Origin: Taishania sp965247975 | GTDB taxonomy: Bacteria; Bacteroidota; Bacteroidia; Flavobacteriales_D; Crocinitomicaceae | Direction of reading: 5' to 3' | Assembly: GCA_965247975.1 (NCBI GenBank) | Contig: OZ252050.1 | Coordinates: 2,666,001 to 2,730,000 of the forward strand | DNA: 64,000 nucleotides | Part shown: piece by piece, positions 61,239 to 64,000 of the stretch | Position numbering within the stretch: position 1 is the stretch's first letter | Layout: every line of letters begins with the position of its first letter | Position numbers and translations under genes: made by a program | The notes under the pieces: model-generated | Seen by the model: only the letters and a program-made list of their open reading frames with translations | What the model was told of the DNA's origin: nothing | Databases searched by the model: none

Positions 61239-62507
61239 TTACAATAACATCGTAACTGGATTTTCCAAATACGCTTTAAACGTTTGAAGAAAAGCTGAAC
61301 CTGTTGCTCCGTCCACAACTCGATGGTCGCATGACAAGGTAACCTTCATCACATTTCCAGGAACGACTTGACCGTTTTTAACTACAGGAATTTCTTTGAT
61401 TCCACCAACAGCCAAAATACAACTATCAGGTGGATTTACAATTGCTGTAAATGATTCAATACCAAACATTCCTAAATTCGAAATGGTAAATGTATTTCCT
61501 TCCCAATCAGCTGGTTGCAATTTTTTATCTTTCGCTTTTTGCGCAAAATCTTTCACTTCGGCACCGATTTGTGATAATCCTTTGGTGTCTGCAAATCGAA
61601 CCACTGGAACCAACAATCCATCTTCAACAGCCACAGCCACACCAATGTGTACATGATGATTGCGTCGAATGAAATCGCCCATCCAAGAACTGTTCACGTT
61701 TGGATGTTGTTTCAACGCCATCGCAACCGCTTTCACAACCATATCATTGAACGAAACCTTCACTCCTTCTGTGGCATTCAAAGATTTTCGAGCCGCAATG
61801 GCATTGTCCATGTCTATGTCCAACGTCAAATAGAAGTGTGGTGCGGTAAATTTACTTTCAGCCAATCTACGCGCGATCGTTTTACGCATTTGCGAAACCG
61901 TTTCATCGACAAAAGACTCAACTCCCGCAGGTGCTGATGCGACAAATTTTGCTCCGCCAGCAGCTGGTGTGTATGGAACGAAATGATCGATATCTCTTTT
62001 TACAATTCTTCCACCATCCCCTGTTCCAGCAACTTGTTGAATGTTAATTCCTTTTTCAGCTGCCAATTTTTTAGCCAAAGGCGAAGCAATGATTTTATCG
62101 CCATTTGCGGAAATAATTTCTTGTTGAACAGGTGCAGCAACTTGAGCAACTGGTGCTTGAGCAACTGGCTCTGGTGAAGGAGTTGGTTTTGCTTCCTCTT
62201 TTGGAGGTGTCGCGACTGAAGCAGGCACTGAAGCATTGGCTCCGGCAAGAATTGCTTTCACATCTTCGCCTTTTTCACCGATAATTGCCAAAATTGAATT
62301 AACAGGCGCTCCTTGTCCTTTTTCTACACCAATGTGCAACAAAATACCGTCAAAGAAGGACTCAAATTCCATGGTCGCCTTATCCGTTTCGATTTCAGCT
62401 AAAACTTCTCCAGATTTAACAGAATCTCCCACTTTTTTGGTCCATTCAGCAACAACACCTTCAGTCATGGTGTCACTTAATTTCGGCATGTAAACGATTT
62501 CAGCCAT
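61239..62507 (-). CDS. pdhC: Pyruvate dehydrogenase E2, dihydrolipoamide acetyltransferase
   Basis: A 422-residue E2 subunit with one lipoyl domain (residues 1-80, lipoyl-Lys in IETDKATMEFES), an Ala/Pro/Val-rich linker (about 85-130), the E1/E3-binding domain (ASPLAKKLAAEKGINI and GTGDGGRIVKRDI, about 142-176), and a catalytic domain ending in the acetyltransferase motif SCDHRVVDGATGSAFLQTF. It makes acetyl-CoA from pyruvate together with E1 and E3. It lies 31 nt downstream of pdhA. E3 is not in the window. Confidence 0.95.
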   Translation of the reverse strand: MAEIVYMPKLSDTMTEGVVAEWTKKVGDSVKSGEVLAEIETDKATMEFESFFDGILLHIGVEKGQGAPVNSILAIIGEKGEDVKAILAGANASVPASVATPPKEEAKPTPSPEPVAQAPVAQVAAPVQQEIISANGDKIIASPLAKKLAAEKGINIQQVAGTGDGGRIVKRDIDHFVPYTPAAGGAKFVASAPAGVESFVDETVSQMRKTIARRLAESKFTAPHFYLTLDIDMDNAIAARKSLNATEGVKVSFNDMVVKAVAMALKQHPNVNSSWMGDFIRRNHHVHIGVAVAVEDGLLVPVVRFADTKGLSQIGAEVKDFAQKAKDKKLQPADWEGNTFTISNLGMFGIESFTAIVNPPDSCILAVGGIKEIPVVKNGQVVPGNVMKVTLSCDHRVVDGATGSAFLQTFKAYLENPVTMLL

Positions 62508-62538
62508 AGTATTTTTTTAAAATTTTGTGAATTTTGAT

Positions 62539-63591
62539 TTAATATTCAATGATGTAAGGGTAATTCGGCTCTTGGTAAATGTCTTCGTACAAGTCTTTTC
62601 CTTCTGGATATGGTGATTCCTCCGCGAATTTAACCGATTCTTCTACTTCATTTTTTACCCAGGCTTCCACTTCTTCAATTTCTTTAGAAGTCATCCATTT
62701 GTTTTCTTTAATCACGTTCAAACATGCATCGATTGGATCATTTTGCATCCACTCTTCTACTTCTTGTTTTGAACGGTATTTTTGAGGATCTGACATCGAA
62801 TGTCCTTTGTATCGATATGTTCGAATATCCAATAAAGTTGGTCCTTCTCCTTTTCTTCCGCGTTCTGCTGCTTCGGCAATTGCTTCGTGAACTGCTTCTG
62901 GGGACATCCCATCCACTATTTTTGATGGCATTTCGTAAGACAAACCTATTTTTGATAAATCTGTAACGTTTGTAGTTCTTTCTACCGACGTACCCATCGC
63001 ATAATTGTTATTTTCAATGATAAAAATCACTGGTAATTTCCAATTCATTGCCATGTTGAATGTTTCGTGAAGCGCACCTTGACGCACAGCTCCATCACCC
63101 ATCGATACACAAACTACATTTCCAGTTTCGTTGTACTGTTCAGCAAATGCAACACCAGCACCCATCGCAATTTGAGCTCCAACAATTCCATGACCTCCCA
63201 TGAAACCTACTTTTTTATCAAAAAAGTGCATGGAACCACCTTTTCCTTTGGAACAACCCGTTGAGCGACCGAAAAGTTCAGCCATCAAAATGCGTGGATC
63301 TGTTCCTAAAGCAATTGGATGACCATGATCACGGTATGCCGTCATGTGTTTATCTCCTTCGCGACAAGCGCTTGCAGTTCCGACAACAATTGCTTCTTGA
63401 CCGATATACAAGTGACAAAAACCTCCAAATTTTTGTTGAATATACAATTGTCCTGTTTTTTCTTCAAATTTTCGAATCAAAAGCATGTCTTTCCACCATT
63501 TGATGTAAGTTTCTTTTGAAAACTTTGGTTTCTTGGATGCAACAGCTTTTTTTGTTGTTGCTGATGGTTTTGCAGGAGATTTCACCGCCAT
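62539..63591 (-). CDS. pdhA: Pyruvate dehydrogenase E1 component, alpha subunit
   Basis: A 350-residue E1alpha. Lys/Ala-rich N-terminus (about 20 residues), then WWKDMLLIRKFEEKTGQLY and QKFGGFCHLYIGQEAIVVG. The thiamine-diphosphate motif is GDGAVRQGALHETFNMAMNW to ENNNYAMGT, with the phosphorylation-loop-like region YRYKGHSMSDPQKYR. It works with an E1beta subunit that must be encoded elsewhere. pdhC follows, so the two form an operon. Confidence 0.95.
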   Translation of the reverse strand: MAVKSPAKPSATTKKAVASKKPKFSKETYIKWWKDMLLIRKFEEKTGQLYIQQKFGGFCHLYIGQEAIVVGTASACREGDKHMTAYRDHGHPIALGTDPRILMAELFGRSTGCSKGKGGSMHFFDKKVGFMGGHGIVGAQIAMGAGVAFAEQYNETGNVVCVSMGDGAVRQGALHETFNMAMNWKLPVIFIIENNNYAMGTSVERTTNVTDLSKIGLSYEMPSKIVDGMSPEAVHEAIAEAAERGRKGEGPTLLDIRTYRYKGHSMSDPQKYRSKQEVEEWMQNDPIDACLNVIKENKWMTSKEIEEVEAWVKNEVEESVKFAEESPYPEGKDLYEDIYQEPNYPYIIEY

Positions 63592-63617
63592 TTTAGTCTA
63601 CTTTAATTTTTAGAGAA

Positions 63618-63625
63618 CAAATATA
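63618..63625 (-). promoter_or_regulatory. -7 promoter box of pdhA-pdhC
   Basis: Minus-strand TATATTTG (complement of 63618-63625) lies 26 nt before the pdhA ATG at 63591. No clear -33 box is seen. Confidence 0.45.
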
Positions 63626-63937
63626 ACTAAAATATGAATTTTGAATGATGAATGTTGAATGATGAATTCAGAAGTTCGAGATTTTATATATGACGCAATC
63701 TATTGTATGTATATTAAAGTTGAATTCTAACAATCCATTTAATTGATAATTATTACTCTCGTTCAATAATCACTTAGATTTTTTCTGAAAGACAAATAGA
63801 CTTCCAATTATCTGGCATTCGCCGTCGCACTCATCCCCAATTGCCAAAAAACCCTAAAAAACATACTGTTAAGTACTTCAAGAACACCAAAATAAACTTG
63901 ACCACGTTAAGACGAGAACCAATAAAAATAAAATCCA
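63626..63937. other. Intergenic region without a recognised gene
   Basis: A 312-bp AT-rich gap between divergent genes. It holds two direct copies of TTGAATGATGAA (63641-63652 and 63655-63666). I see no ORF, hairpin or -7 box that clearly belongs to the plus-strand gene starting at 63938. Confidence 0.5.
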
Positions 63938-64000
63938 ATGGAAAATCTTAAAAGTAATGCCTTGTTTAAAATCGGGATGATTGTCGTTTTAATTGTCCTT
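63938..64000 (+). CDS. N-terminus of a membrane protein (3' end outside window)
   Basis: An ATG at 63938 opens a frame that runs without stop to the window end: MENLKSNALFKIGMIVVLIV and one more Leu. A short polar start followed by a membrane helix suggests an inner-membrane protein. The family cannot be named from 21 residues, and the gene itself is inferred only from position and an intact start. Confidence 0.45.
   Translation, partial: MENLKSNALFKIGMIVVLIVL

Noticed and set aside
1..64000. CRISPR arrays, tRNA or rRNA genes, transposase genes, prophage
   Set aside because: Reading both strands I saw no regularly spaced repeats, no tRNA cloverleaf signatures, no rRNA sequence and no recognisable transposase, integrase or phage structural protein.

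Overview
The window is an AT-rich bacterial chromosome segment from a member of the Bacteroidota. The order is most likely Flavobacteriales; a Crocinitomicaceae/Fluviicola-like host is a guess from gene content. Supporting signs are TAnnTTTG -7 promoter boxes (several with a TTTG about 19 nt upstream), two proteins with C-terminal type IX secretion sorting domains, Bacteroidota-typical families (DUF3127, DUF4835, GSCFA, short NuoG), and a bamD-rpoZ-coaBC-DUF4835-recN gene order. Most of the window is core metabolism and envelope genes. I found no rRNA, tRNA, CRISPR array, prophage or transposase gene.

Layout. 0-8 kb: a gene tail, a tandem universal stress protein, a CvfB-like RNA-binding protein, menB, a TonB-like protein overlapping a WG-repeat protein, rpmE2, and a beta-helix-like lipoprotein with a DUF1569 gene. 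8-14 kb: a 363-bp MITE-like element, a glycine-rich T9SS cargo protein, a flavin reductase, a DUF3127 protein, an MBL-fold hydrolase, a direct-repeat-bounded non-coding block, and panB. 15-21.5 kb (minus strand): a closely packed run encoding a lipoprotein, an RPE-CBS fusion, a type I-beta DAHP synthase, a KdsC-like HAD phosphatase, an AlaDH/saccharopine-dehydrogenase-like enzyme, an MFS transporter and FolD. 21.5-34.2 kb (minus strand): a complete 14-gene complex I operon, nuoA to nuoN, with a short NuoG and a good upstream promoter.

34.4-50.7 kb: mainly plus-strand genes. These include an alpha/beta hydrolase with a TerB-like partner, an array of four paralogous cysteine-rich mini-lipoproteins, a DUF4846 lipoprotein, pcm, an LRR protein, an acyl-CoA carboxylase beta subunit, a GNAT enzyme, a DUF1573 protein, a T9SS cargo protein, a sulfurtransferase, an MBOAT/AlgX-like acetylation pair, gcvT and a CrtD/CrtI-type desaturase. 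50.7-55.1 kb: an accessory island with a cytosine-5 methyltransferase, a small ORF, a putative restriction endonuclease and two membrane proteins of unknown role. 55.2-61.1 kb: the bamD-rpoZ-coaBC-DUF4835-recN-GSCFA operon. 61.2-63.6 kb: pyruvate dehydrogenase E1alpha and E2. The window ends inside a new gene.

The least explained items are the nested-palindrome MITE, the mini-lipoprotein array, the RPE-CBS/DAHPS/KdsC-like operon, the extra four-cysteine C-terminus of NuoG, the intergenic CTTCGAGAGCCTCAGCC repeat family, and a set of genes whose -7 box ends only 4-6 nt before the ATG. No search could be run, so family assignments rest on recognising motifs by eye.
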